A DNA stretch of 64,000 nucleotides from Streptomyces mirabilis. Its GTDB lineage: Bacteria > Actinomycetota > Actinomycetes > Streptomycetales > Streptomycetaceae. Numbering within the stretch: position 1 is the stretch's first letter; the number at the start of each line of letters is the position of its first letter. Location of the stretch: contig NZ_JBCJKP010000001.1 in the NCBI RefSeq assembly GCF_039503195.1, forward strand, positions 8,494,001 to 8,558,000, read 5' to 3'. Of the stretch, positions 18,367-26,877 are shown in pieces. Both the position numbers and the translations under genes were made by a program. The notes beneath the pieces were generated by a model that had not been told where the DNA came from, ran no database searches, and was given only the letters and a program-made list of their open reading frames with translations.

Positions 18367-19067
18367 ACCACCACCCGCACGCACCCCGCGGCAGCACGGC
18401 GAACCACCCGGCCGACCCCGCTCTCGCCGCCCTGCACGCCCGCCTGAACACCTCCCTCAACCCGCCCGCCCGCGCCTGGCTGGACCAGGCCCTCGACGAG
18501 GCCGCCGACCACCCCGGCACCCACGGACCCATCTCCGTCTGGGAGTTGCGCATCGCCGAGGCGGGCCGCCGCTGTGGCCCCGAGCACGCCGACGCCGCCC
18601 GCGTGCTCCTCCTGCACGCCGCCCGCGCCGACCCGGACGCACTCGCCCGCGTGTACCGGCAGGGCACGGCCGCCGAACGCCGAGCCGTCCTGCACGCCCT
18701 GCCCCACCTCGTGCCCGGCCCCGACGCGCTGCCCCTCGTCGAGGACGCCCTGCGCACCAACGACACCCGACTCGTCGCCGCCGCCCTCGGCCCGTACGCC
18801 GCCCGCCACCTGGACGCCCACACCTGGCGGCACGCCGTCCTCAAATGCCTGTTCACCGGCGTACCCGTGGACGTCGTGGCCGACCTGGCGCGGCGCGCCC
18901 ACGCGGACGCCGAACTCGCCCGGATGCTCGGCGACTACGCGCGGGAACGCACCGCCGCGGACCGTCCCGTCCCCGAGGACCTGCACCGCGTCCTGGCCCT
19001 GACCGAGCCCACCGCCACCCCCGCAGGCCCGTGCGGTACCTCCCGCACATCCGGCAAGGAGTCCTGA
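18363..19067 (+). CDS. EboA domain-containing protein
   Basis: A 234-residue soluble, mainly helical protein matching the EboA family by features such as LNPPARAWLDQALDEAA, an internal block of Ala/Leu-rich helices (FGP..RR style WELRIAEAGRRCG, VYRQGTAAERRAVLHALPHL) and THTW-like DAHTWRHAVLKCLFTGVPV. EboA has no known catalytic residues; it is an indispensable, unassigned component of ebo operons. The GTG start overlaps the preceding stop; the stop overlaps the TatD-like start by one base. Confidence 0.8.
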   Translation: MNHHPHAPRGSTANHPADPALAALHARLNTSLNPPARAWLDQALDEAADHPGTHGPISVWELRIAEAGRRCGPEHADAARVLLLHAARADPDALARVYRQGTAAERRAVLHALPHLVPGPDALPLVEDALRTNDTRLVAAALGPYAARHLDAHTWRHAVLKCLFTGVPVDVVADLARRAHADAELARMLGDYARERTAADRPVPEDLHRVLALTEPTATPAGPCGTSRTSGKES

Positions 19068-19915
19068 TGCGCATCTTCGACCCCCACATCCATATGACGT
19101 CACGGACCACCGACGACTACGAGGCCATGCACACCGCGGGTGTCCGCGCCCTCGTCGAGCCCTCCTTCTGGCTCGGCCAGCCCCGCACCTCGGTCGCCTC
19201 CTTCCTCGACTACTTCGACTCCCTCCTCGGCTGGGAACCCTTCCGCGCCGCCCAGTACGGCATCGCCCACCACTGCGCGCTCGCCCTCAACCCCAAGGAG
19301 GCGAACGACCCCCGCTGTGTCCCCGTCCTCGACGAACTGCCCCGCTATCTCGTCAAGGACCAGGTCGTGGCCGTGGGCGAGATCGGCTACGACTCGATGA
19401 CCCCCGCCGAGGACATCGCCCTCGCCGCACAGCTGCAACTCGCCGCCGACCACGAGCTCCCCGCGCTCGTCCACACCCCGCACCGCGACAAGCAGGCCGG
19501 CCTGCGCCGCACCCTCGAGGTCGTCCGGGAGTCCGCCCTGTCCCCGGACCGCGTCCTGGTCGACCACCTCAACGAGAACACCGTCAAGGAGGCCAAGGAC
19601 AGCGGCTGCTGGCTGGGATTCTCCGTCTATCCCGACACCAAGATGGACGAGGAACGCATGGTCGCCGTCCTGGCGGAGTACGGGCCGGAGCGGGTGCTCG
19701 TCAACTCGGCCGCGGACTGGGGCAGAAGCGACCCCCTCAAGACCCGCCGCGTCGCCGATGCCCTGCTGGCCGCCGGGTTCACCGCGGACGACGTCGACCG
19801 GGTGCTGTGGCGCAACCCCGTCGCCTTCTACGGCCTCAGCGGCCGGCTGAGCCTCGACGTCACGACCCCCGACGTCACCCACGAAGGCAACTCCGTCCTG
19901 CGCGGCGGGGAGTGA
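19067..19915 (+). CDS. TatD family metal-dependent hydrolase (EboB-like)
   Basis: A 282-residue amidohydrolase-fold protein. The first metal motif is DPHIHM (His7, His9), followed by VVAVGEIGYDS with the bridging Glu, ALVHTPHRDK and LVDHLNENTVKEA, and the late Asp in VNSAADWG. Length and order match EboB. It lies between EboA and EboE with overlap or 3-bp spacing. The substrate is unknown. Confidence 0.85.
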   Translation: MRIFDPHIHMTSRTTDDYEAMHTAGVRALVEPSFWLGQPRTSVASFLDYFDSLLGWEPFRAAQYGIAHHCALALNPKEANDPRCVPVLDELPRYLVKDQVVAVGEIGYDSMTPAEDIALAAQLQLAADHELPALVHTPHRDKQAGLRRTLEVVRESALSPDRVLVDHLNENTVKEAKDSGCWLGFSVYPDTKMDEERMVAVLAEYGPERVLVNSAADWGRSDPLKTRRVADALLAAGFTADDVDRVLWRNPVAFYGLSGRLSLDVTTPDVTHEGNSVLRGGE

Positions 19916-19918
19916 GCG

Positions 19919-21088
19919 ATGCGCTTCCGCCATCCCGACGGCTCCACCGTCCACCTCGCCTACTGCACCAACGTCCACCCGGCCGAAACCCTCGACGGCG
20001 TCCTCGCCCAACTCCGCGACCACTGCGAACCCGTCCGCCGCCGCCTCGGCCGCGACCGCCTCGGCATCGGCCTGTGGCTGGCCAGGGACGCCGCCCATGC
20101 CCTCGTCACCGACCCCTCCGCGCTGCGCGGCCTGCGCACCGAACTCGAACACCGCGGCCTCGAAGTCGTCACCCTCAACGGCTTCCCCTACGAAGGCTTC
20201 GGCGCCGAAGAGGTCAAGTACCGCGTCTACCAGCCGGACTGGGCCGACCCCGAACGCCTCGCCCACACCACCGACCTGGCCCGAGTCCTCGCCCAGCTCC
20301 TGCCCGACGACGTCACCGAAGGCAGCATCTCCACCCTGCCTCTCGCCTGGCGCACCGCATACGACCAGGAGCGGGCGACGGCCGCGCACACCGCGCTGAC
20401 CACGCTCGCCGAACGCCTCGACGCCCTCCACGAACTCACCGGCCGCTCCCTGCGCATCGGCCTGGAACCGGAACCCGGCTGCACCGTCGAGACGACCCGT
20501 GACGCCCTCGCCCCGCTCACCGCGATCGGTCACGACCGCATCGGCATCTGCGTCGACACCTGCCATCTCGCCACCTCCTTCGAAGACCCGCACACCGCCC
20601 TGGACGCGCTCGCACAAGCCCGCGTCCCCATCGTCAAATCCCAGCTCTCAGCCGCCCTGCACGCCGAACACCCCCATCTCCCCGAAGTCCGCGCGGCCCT
20701 CGCCGCCTTCGACGAACCCCGCTTCCTGCACCAGACCCGCACCCTCACCGCCGCGGGCCTGCGCGGCACCGACGACCTCGGCGAGGCCCTCGCCGGCGAC
20801 GCCCTGCCCGACGCCTCCCCGTGGCGCGCCCACTTCCACGTCCCGCTGCACGCGGCCCCCGCCACACCCCTCACCTCCACACTCCCCGTCCTGCGGGCCG
20901 CACTGACCCGCCTCGTCGGCGGCCCACACCCCCTCACCCACCACCTGGAGGTCGAGACCTACACCTGGCAGGCCCTCCCGCCGGAGCTGCGCCCCCGAGC
21001 CCGCGCCCAGCTCGCCGACGGCATCGCCGCCGAACTCACCCTCGCCCGGGACCTGTTGACAGACCTCGGCCTCAAGGAGCTGCCGTGA
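19919..21088 (+). CDS. eboE: Metabolite traffic protein EboE
   Basis: A 389-residue TIM-barrel protein of the EboE family. It starts MRFRHPDGSTVHLAYCTNVH, the typical EboE opening, and carries VVTLNGFPYEGFG, IGLEPEPGCTVE, GICVDTCHLATSFED and FHVPLHAAP with candidate metal ligands. EboE is needed for precursor movement or maturation in the cyanobacterial scytonemin context; the label metabolite traffic comes from that work. It begins 4 bp after the TatD-like stop and overlaps the next gene by 4 bp. Confidence 0.85.
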   Translation: MRFRHPDGSTVHLAYCTNVHPAETLDGVLAQLRDHCEPVRRRLGRDRLGIGLWLARDAAHALVTDPSALRGLRTELEHRGLEVVTLNGFPYEGFGAEEVKYRVYQPDWADPERLAHTTDLARVLAQLLPDDVTEGSISTLPLAWRTAYDQERATAAHTALTTLAERLDALHELTGRSLRIGLEPEPGCTVETTRDALAPLTAIGHDRIGICVDTCHLATSFEDPHTALDALAQARVPIVKSQLSAALHAEHPHLPEVRAALAAFDEPRFLHQTRTLTAAGLRGTDDLGEALAGDALPDASPWRAHFHVPLHAAPATPLTSTLPVLRAALTRLVGGPHPLTHHLEVETYTWQALPPELRPRARAQLADGIAAELTLARDLLTDLGLKELP

Positions 21089-22485
21089 CCCCACCACCAC
21101 AGGAGCCGGCCGACCCCACTCCTCTCCTCGTCCTGGACGTCGTCGGCCTCACCCCCCGTCTCCTCGACCACATGCCCCACCTCAAGGCCCTCGGCCAGTC
21201 CGGTTTCCGCGCCCCGCTCGGCACCGTCCTGCCCGCCGTCACCTGCGCCGCCCAGTCCACCTTCCTCACCGGCACCCACCCTTCCGAGCACGGCATCGTC
21301 GGCAACGGCTGGTACTTCCGCGAGCTCGGCGACGTACTGCTGTGGCGGCAGCACAACGGCCTGGTCTCCGGCGACAAGCTGTGGGACGCCGCCCGGCGCG
21401 CGCATCCCGGCTACACGGTCGCCAATATCTGCTGGTGGTACGCCATGGGCGCCGACACCGACATCACCGTCACTCCCCGTCCCGTCTACTACGCCGACGG
21501 CCGCAAGGAACCCGACTGCTACACCCGGCCCCCGGCCCTGCACGACGAACTCACCGAGAAATTCGGCACGTTCCCCCTGTTTCACTTCTGGGGTCCCGGC
21601 GCCGACCTCGTCTCCAGCCGCTGGATCATCGACGCGACCCGCCACATCAACCGCACCCGCCGGCCGGACCTGACCCTCTGCTACCTCCCTCATCTCGACT
21701 ACGACCTCCAGCGCTTCGGCCCCGACGACCCGCGCTCCCTCCAGGCGGCCGCGGACCTCGACGCGGCGATGGCTCCCCTCCTCGACGACGCGAAGGCGGA
21801 AGGCCGCACCGTCGTCGCGCTCTCCGAGTACGGCATCACCCGCGCGGACCGCCCCGTCGACATCAACCGCGCCCTGCGCCGCGCCGGACTCCTCGAAGTG
21901 CACACGCAGGACGGCATGGAGTACCTCGACCCGATGACCTCCCGAGCCTTCGCGGTCGCCGACCACCAGATCGCCCATGTCTACGTGCGCCGCCCTGAGG
22001 ACCTGGAAGCCACCAAGGCAGCCCTCGCCGACCTGCCCGGCATCGAGCGGCTCCTCGACGACGAGGGCAAGAAGACCCACCACCTCGACCATCCGCGCTC
22101 CGGCGAACTCGTCGCCGTCGCGGAGCCGGACGCCTGGTTCACGTACTACTACTGGCTCGACGACGCCCGCGCGCCCGACTTCGCGCAGCTCGTCGAGATC
22201 CACCGCAAACCCGGCTACGACCCGGTCGAACTCTTCATGGATCCCCTCGACCCCTACGTCAAGGTGAAGGCGGCCACGGCACTGGCCCGCAAGAAGCTCG
22301 GCCTGCGCTACCGCATGGCGGTCGTGCCGCTGGACCCCTCACCTATTCGCGGCAGCCACGGCCGCCTTCCCACGAGCGACGACGAAGGTCCGCTCCTCAT
22401 CTGCTCCACCCCCCACACCGCTCCCGGCCGCATCGCGGCCACCGAAGTGAAATCCCTGCTGCTCGACCTGGCCGGCCTCACCTGA
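21085..22485 (+). CDS. Alkaline phosphatase superfamily nucleotide pyrophosphatase/phosphodiesterase (EboF-like)
   Basis: A 466-residue NPP-type phosphodiesterase. Residue Asp18 in LVLDVVGLTPR and the nucleophile Thr53 in LPAVTCAAQSTFLTGTHPSEHG are in their usual places; later metal ligands are in PHLDYDLQRFG and the VVALSEYGI and VADHQIAHVY segments. No signal peptide is seen, so it is probably cytoplasmic. The GTG start overlaps the EboE stop. It ends the ebo-type operon; three 10-bp tandem copies cover its stop. Confidence 0.85.
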   Translation: MTPPPQEPADPTPLLVLDVVGLTPRLLDHMPHLKALGQSGFRAPLGTVLPAVTCAAQSTFLTGTHPSEHGIVGNGWYFRELGDVLLWRQHNGLVSGDKLWDAARRAHPGYTVANICWWYAMGADTDITVTPRPVYYADGRKEPDCYTRPPALHDELTEKFGTFPLFHFWGPGADLVSSRWIIDATRHINRTRRPDLTLCYLPHLDYDLQRFGPDDPRSLQAAADLDAAMAPLLDDAKAEGRTVVALSEYGITRADRPVDINRALRRAGLLEVHTQDGMEYLDPMTSRAFAVADHQIAHVYVRRPEDLEATKAALADLPGIERLLDDEGKKTHHLDHPRSGELVAVAEPDAWFTYYYWLDDARAPDFAQLVEIHRKPGYDPVELFMDPLDPYVKVKAATALARKKLGLRYRMAVVPLDPSPIRGSHGRLPTSDDEGPLLICSTPHTAPGRIAATEVKSLLLDLAGLT

Positions 22486-22510
22486 CGAGACCTGACGAAG
22501 CGTGACGAGC
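22481..22510. repeat. 10-bp tandem repeat over a stop codon
   Basis: CCTGACGAGA, CCTGACGAAG and CGTGACGAGC follow one another directly. The first copy contains the TGA stop of the EboF-like gene, and each copy holds a TGA. Confidence 0.75.
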
Positions 22511-22641
22511 AACTACGGAAAGTGAAGCACGCGCCACTGACAACGTGTCCGGCGAGCGCTTCGCACGCCTCTGACCTGCGCACGAGCAGCAGACCCGACG
22601 GCACCCGTCAAAGCCGTACACCGATCCGAAAGAGAGAAACC

Positions 22642-23814
22642 GTGACCGCCTTCCACGACGAACCCGCGACCGGCGAAGCCCTGCGCCGCGCTCTCGGCCT
22701 CAACCGCCGCCGTTTTCTGAGCACCTGCACCGCCGTCGCGACCGCGGCGATCGCGGCACCCGTCCTCGGTGCCTCGCCCGCCCTGGCCCAGGACCGGGGC
22801 AGAGGCCACGACGAGGACCCTGGCCACGGCGGTGACGTCCTCGTCCCCGCGAACAAGCGCGGCATCATCCTCTACACCGTCCGGGACGCCACGGGCCGCG
22901 ACCCGCTCGCCACCGACCTCCCCTCCGGATTCCGCGAGGTCTTCAAGCAGCTCTCACGCTTCGGCTACCGGCAGGTGGAGTTCGCCGGATACGGCCAGCA
23001 CGCCAACGCTCCCGGCGGCGCGAGCCTGGAGTCCGTGCAGGGCGCCAAGCTGCTGCGTTCCTGGCTCGACGAGTACGGGCTGCGAGCGCAGGGCAACCAC
23101 GGCTTCATACCCCCGTCCTGGCCCCTCACCACGGCCGACCTGGACACCTTCAAGAAGCACCTGGAGATCGCCAACATCCTCGGCATGGCGCACATGGGCA
23201 CCGGTGGCGACCCCACCGGCAGCGCCTACCGCGCCGACTGGGACGTGGCCGCCGACAAGTGGAACGCGCTGGGCGAGATCGCCCGCCGCGAGGGCCTCAA
23301 GCTGTACACCCACAACCACGACGCGGCGTACGGCTTCCTGCTCGACGGGGGCCCGCTGGACGCCCAGGGCAACCCGACCCGCAGCTCCGGCATACGCAAG
23401 CTGGAGTACTTCCTGAAGATCACCGACCCGAAGGTGGTCTGGCTGGAGATGGACATCTTCTGGGCGCACGTGGCCCAGTACAAGTTCCACACGTACACGG
23501 CCCACGACGGCTCCACCCAGGAGAAGGTGTTCGATCCCGCCGGGCTCGTCGTCCGCAACAACAAGCGTTACCCGCTTTTCCACGCCAAGGACGGCGTCGT
23601 CAACACGACGAACGGCATGGGCTACGACATGGTGCCCTTCGGCACCGGCGTCATCGACTACACCACGTTCTTCTCGCGCGTCGGTGACCGGAACTACCAC
23701 AACCCGATGGTCGAGCAGGACAACGCCCCGAGCGCCACGGATCCCGGGCAGTCACTCACGCACGCGAAGATCGGCTACGACAACCTCGCGGCCCTCCGCA
23801 AGCGGCGTCACTAG
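22642..23814 (+). CDS. Tat-exported sugar isomerase/epimerase-like TIM barrel
   Basis: A 390-residue TIM-barrel protein with an N-terminal twin-arginine signal (LNRRRFLSTCTAV, hydrophobic core, ASPALA cleavage region). After a short His/Asp/Gly linker, the barrel starts at RGIILYTVRD; FGYRQVEFAGYGQ, LYTHNHDAAYGF, VWLEMDIFWAH and LFHAKDG are the active-site strands. Secreted members accompany secreted sugar dehydrogenases and ThuA/DUF1080 proteins, as encoded at 11-15 kb. The GTG at 22642 is preferred because it directly precedes the Tat region and follows an AAGAGAGAA stretch; the reading frame extends 40 codons upstream. It converges on the OFA carriers across a strong hairpin. Confidence 0.85.
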   Translation: MTAFHDEPATGEALRRALGLNRRRFLSTCTAVATAAIAAPVLGASPALAQDRGRGHDEDPGHGGDVLVPANKRGIILYTVRDATGRDPLATDLPSGFREVFKQLSRFGYRQVEFAGYGQHANAPGGASLESVQGAKLLRSWLDEYGLRAQGNHGFIPPSWPLTTADLDTFKKHLEIANILGMAHMGTGGDPTGSAYRADWDVAADKWNALGEIARREGLKLYTHNHDAAYGFLLDGGPLDAQGNPTRSSGIRKLEYFLKITDPKVVWLEMDIFWAHVAQYKFHTYTAHDGSTQEKVFDPAGLVVRNNKRYPLFHAKDGVVNTTNGMGYDMVPFGTGVIDYTTFFSRVGDRNYHNPMVEQDNAPSATDPGQSLTHAKIGYDNLAALRKRRH

Positions 23815-23830
23815 CTTCGCGGCGGTGCAC

Positions 23831-23874
23831 CGGGCGGCCCTCCCCACAACGCGCCACGTGGGGAGGGCCGCCCG
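23831..23874. terminator. Bidirectional terminator between convergent genes
   Basis: A perfect 16-17 bp stem, CGGGCGGCCCTCCCCAC paired with its complement at 23858-23874 across a 10-nt loop, lies between the Tat-exported isomerase (+) and the OFA carrier (-). The symmetry and position favour termination from both sides. Confidence 0.75.
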
Positions 23875-23910
23875 ATCGGTGCTCGGTGCTCCGTGCCGGT
23901 AGGAGAATCT

Positions 23911-23962
23911 CTCAACCCGTTGACCAGGAGACCTCTCAACCCGTTGACCAGGAGACCTCTCA
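23911..23962. repeat. 24-bp tandem repeat abutting a stop codon
   Basis: CTCAACCCGTTGACCAGGAG-ACCT occurs at 23911-23934 and 23935-23958, then a partial copy (CTCA) that contains the TGA stop of the minus-strand OFA carrier. The unit is 24 bp, as in the unrelated array at 4870. Confidence 0.88.
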
Positions 23963-25363
23963 GCTCGCGGGCTGCGGCTGGGGAGTGCGTACCTCGCTGT
24001 CGCGTCCCGGCTGCTTCAGCAGCAACGCGATCGCCGCCGCCAGCATCGAGATACCACCGGCCAGTGCGTACGCGCCGTTGTAGCCCCAGGCCGCGACCAC
24101 CATCGAGCCGAGACCGCCGCCGAACAGGCCGCTGATCAGTTTGCCGCTGTACACCAGGCCGTAGTTGGTGGCGTTGTAGTTCTCGCCGAAGTAGTCCGGG
24201 GTCAGGGCCGCGAACATCGGGTAGAACGCGCCGCCGCCGAACCCGGAGAGGAAGGCGAAGAACAGGAACAGCCACTCGCTCTTGATGTCACCGGCCCAGA
24301 TCACCCCGAACTGCGCGAGCCCCAGCACGACGATGACGAACACCAGGGTCAGCTTGCGGCCCCAGGTGTCGGACAGCCAGCCCACCACGGCCCGCCCGAT
24401 GCCGTTGATCACGGCCATGATGCCCATGGAGGACGCCGCCACCAGCGGTCCGAAGCCCACTTCCTTGGCGAAGTCGACCTGGAAGGAGATCCCGAAGATC
24501 GACACGCCCGCGGTCATGACCAGCGTGATCCACATCAGGGGCAGCACACCCGTCCTGATGGCCTCCTTGGGCGTGTACTGCTTCACCGCGGGAGGGTTCT
24601 TGGCGAGGGCGGCGGAGGTCTTGCTGTTGCCGCCGTACGTCAGCGGGTCGATGTCCGAGGGCCACCAGTTCTTCGGCGGGTCCTTGAAGAAGAACGCGCA
24701 GGACAGCACGACGATCATCACGTAACAGCCGATGAGGTCCAGGACACGGTGGTAGTTCCCGGTGTCGAACGCGTAGTTGAAGATGAAGATGAACGGCAGG
24801 GAGCCGTACGCGAATCCGCCGTTGACGAATCCGGTCCGCGCGCCCCGGCGCTCGGGGAACCACTTGCCGACCATGTTGATGCAGGTCGCGTACACCAGGC
24901 CGGAGCCGAGGCCGCCGATGACGCCGAAGCCCAGGATGGCCAGCAGCACGTTGCTCAGGTGCGAGAGGGCCAGGAAGCCGATCACACACATGAGCGCGCC
25001 GATGTACATGGCCCTGCGGGCGGTGAGGATGCCCCGCTCCCGCAGCCAGCCCGCCGGGAAGGCTATGCCGGCCTGGAAGAAGACCCAGACGCTCAATATC
25101 CAGAAGGTGTTGCTCTGTGTCCAGCCGTGGGCGTGGGACAGGGTGTCCTCGGCCGAGCCGTACGCGTATTCGAAGACGCTGATGGCCATCATGGCGATCC
25201 ACGGCAGATACACCATGAACTTGCGGGAGTGGCCGAGGATGTCGCGGTCCGTCTCACCGATCCGGTAGACACGGCCCCGGGCGTCGGTGACTTCGTGGTA
25301 CGAGCGGTTCGAGCCGTCGGCGGCGGCCGACGCGCCCTGGGTGGCGATGGGTTCTGTCGTCAT
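23960..25363 (-). CDS. OFA-type MFS transporter (oxalate operon, second copy)
   Basis: A 467-residue carrier with twelve predicted membrane helices from about residue 50. The N-terminal domain YHEVTDARGRVYRIGETDRDILG is almost the same as in the neighbouring carrier, so the two are tandem duplicates. A conserved cytoplasmic insert with DPPKNWWPSDIDPLTYGG and VKQYTPKEAIRTGVLPL is shared by both. Its ATG lies one base after the stop of the upstream carrier, and both follow the oxc-frc genes, so oxalate/formate exchange or oxalate uptake is the likely job. Two adjacent copies could differ in substrate or pair up; the sequence does not decide. Confidence 0.88.
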   Translation of the reverse strand: MTTEPIATQGASAAADGSNRSYHEVTDARGRVYRIGETDRDILGHSRKFMVYLPWIAMMAISVFEYAYGSAEDTLSHAHGWTQSNTFWILSVWVFFQAGIAFPAGWLRERGILTARRAMYIGALMCVIGFLALSHLSNVLLAILGFGVIGGLGSGLVYATCINMVGKWFPERRGARTGFVNGGFAYGSLPFIFIFNYAFDTGNYHRVLDLIGCYVMIVVLSCAFFFKDPPKNWWPSDIDPLTYGGNSKTSAALAKNPPAVKQYTPKEAIRTGVLPLMWITLVMTAGVSIFGISFQVDFAKEVGFGPLVAASSMGIMAVINGIGRAVVGWLSDTWGRKLTLVFVIVVLGLAQFGVIWAGDIKSEWLFLFFAFLSGFGGGAFYPMFAALTPDYFGENYNATNYGLVYSGKLISGLFGGGLGSMVVAAWGYNGAYALAGGISMLAAAIALLLKQPGRDSEVRTPQPQPAS

Positions 25364-25364
25364 G

Positions 25365-26753
25365 TCACGCCATCTCCTCGCCGAGCGGTTGCGGGTTGGG
25401 GACGATGCTCCGGGCCTTGGGCCGGCCCGGTGATTTGAGGAACAGCGCCAGCACGGCGGAGGCGAGGCCGATGGAGCCCGCGAGCACGAAGGCCCCGTGG
25501 TAGTCCCACGCGCCGACGACGACCGCGCCCATGCCGGAGCCCACCAGGCCCGAGATCAGCTTCGAGCTGTAGACCATTCCGTAGTTGGACGCGTTGTTGT
25601 TCTCGCCGAAGTAGTCCGCCGTCATGGCCGCGAACAGCGGGAAGATCGCCCCTCCGCCGAAGCCGGAGACCATGGAGCAGAACAGGAAGAACGGCATGCT
25701 GCCCATCTGACCGGAGACCAGCACCCCGAATTGGGCGGAGCCCAGCACCAGACAGACGATGATCAGTGTGTTGCGGCGTCCGAAGCGGTCGGAGATCCAG
25801 CCGATCACGCCGCGCCCCGTGCCGTTGACGATCGCCTTCAGGGACATCGCGGTGGCCACGATCCCGCCCGCGAACCCCATGTCCTTGCCGAACGGCACCT
25901 GGAAGGCGATGCCGAAGATGTTGATCCCGGCGGTGCACAGCAGACAGAACCACATCATCCAGAGAACGGGCGTACGGGCGGCCTCCTTGGGGGTGTACTG
26001 CTTCACCGCCGGCGGGTTCTTCTCCAGCGCCCGGCGGATCCTCGGGTCGTCGGACACCTTCAGCGGGTCCACGTGCGGCGGCCACCACCCCTTGGGCGGG
26101 TCCTTGAAGAACCAGCCCGCGAAGGCGACCACGGCACAGCAGACCAGGCCCACCGTCACCAGGACTCCCTGGTAGTTGCCGAGGTCCATGTACGAGGTGA
26201 ACAGGAAGACGAAGGGTACCGAGCCATAGGCGAAACCGCCGTTGACCAGGCCCGTCTTGCCGCCCTTGCGCTCCGGATACCACTTGCCGACCATGTTCAC
26301 GCAGGTCGCGTAGACCAGGCCGGCGCCGATACCGCTGAACATGCCGAAGCCGATGTACGCGACGGTGACATGCGGAGCGAACGCGAGCGAGAGGTACCCC
26401 AGGACCGTGCCCAGAGCGCCGAGCATCATGGCGTACCGCGCGGGCAGCCGTCCGCTCTCCCGCAGTTGCCCGGCCGGGAAGGCGACGGCGGCCTGGAAGA
26501 ATATCCAGACGCCCATCAGCCAGAAGATGTGCCCACTGCCCCAGAGATGGGCGTCGTGCAGGGTGTCCTCGGCGGAGGTGAACGCGTACTCCGAGGAGCT
26601 GATGCCCAGCATCCCCATCCAGGGGAAGAGCACCATGGTCCAGCGTGGTCGCCCCATGATGTCCCGATCGGTCTCACCGATGCGGTACAGGCGGCCGTTG
26701 CGATCCGTCACCTCCCTGTAGGGGACGGAGGTCGATAGGTCGGTGGTTGTCAT
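25365..26753 (-). CDS. OFA-type MFS transporter (oxalate operon, first copy)
   Basis: A 462-residue carrier, tandem homologue of the next gene: same cytoplasmic N-terminus (YREVTDRNGRLYRIGETDRDIMG), twelve membrane segments and the shared loop DPPKGWWPPHVDPLKVS ... VKQYTPKEAARTPVLWM. It begins 124 bp after the acyl-CoA ligase gene of the same strand. Oxalyl-CoA decarboxylation consumes a proton and makes formate, so an oxalate(2-):formate(1-) antiporter would build a proton-motive force; that role is established for OxlT and inferred here. Confidence 0.88.
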   Translation of the reverse strand: MTTTDLSTSVPYREVTDRNGRLYRIGETDRDIMGRPRWTMVLFPWMGMLGISSSEYAFTSAEDTLHDAHLWGSGHIFWLMGVWIFFQAAVAFPAGQLRESGRLPARYAMMLGALGTVLGYLSLAFAPHVTVAYIGFGMFSGIGAGLVYATCVNMVGKWYPERKGGKTGLVNGGFAYGSVPFVFLFTSYMDLGNYQGVLVTVGLVCCAVVAFAGWFFKDPPKGWWPPHVDPLKVSDDPRIRRALEKNPPAVKQYTPKEAARTPVLWMMWFCLLCTAGINIFGIAFQVPFGKDMGFAGGIVATAMSLKAIVNGTGRGVIGWISDRFGRRNTLIIVCLVLGSAQFGVLVSGQMGSMPFFLFCSMVSGFGGGAIFPLFAAMTADYFGENNNASNYGMVYSSKLISGLVGSGMGAVVVGAWDYHGAFVLAGSIGLASAVLALFLKSPGRPKARSIVPNPQPLGEEMA

Positions 26754-26877
26754 GTCGGTTCAGCACCCCTCGCGTCGAAAGATCTGGCCAGCGCCCCCTG
26801 TCCAAATGCCTTTCGTGTGCGCACGGGTCCTGGGGGCGGCCGACGCGCACCGTCGGCCGTCCCCGCCCTGGTTCACC

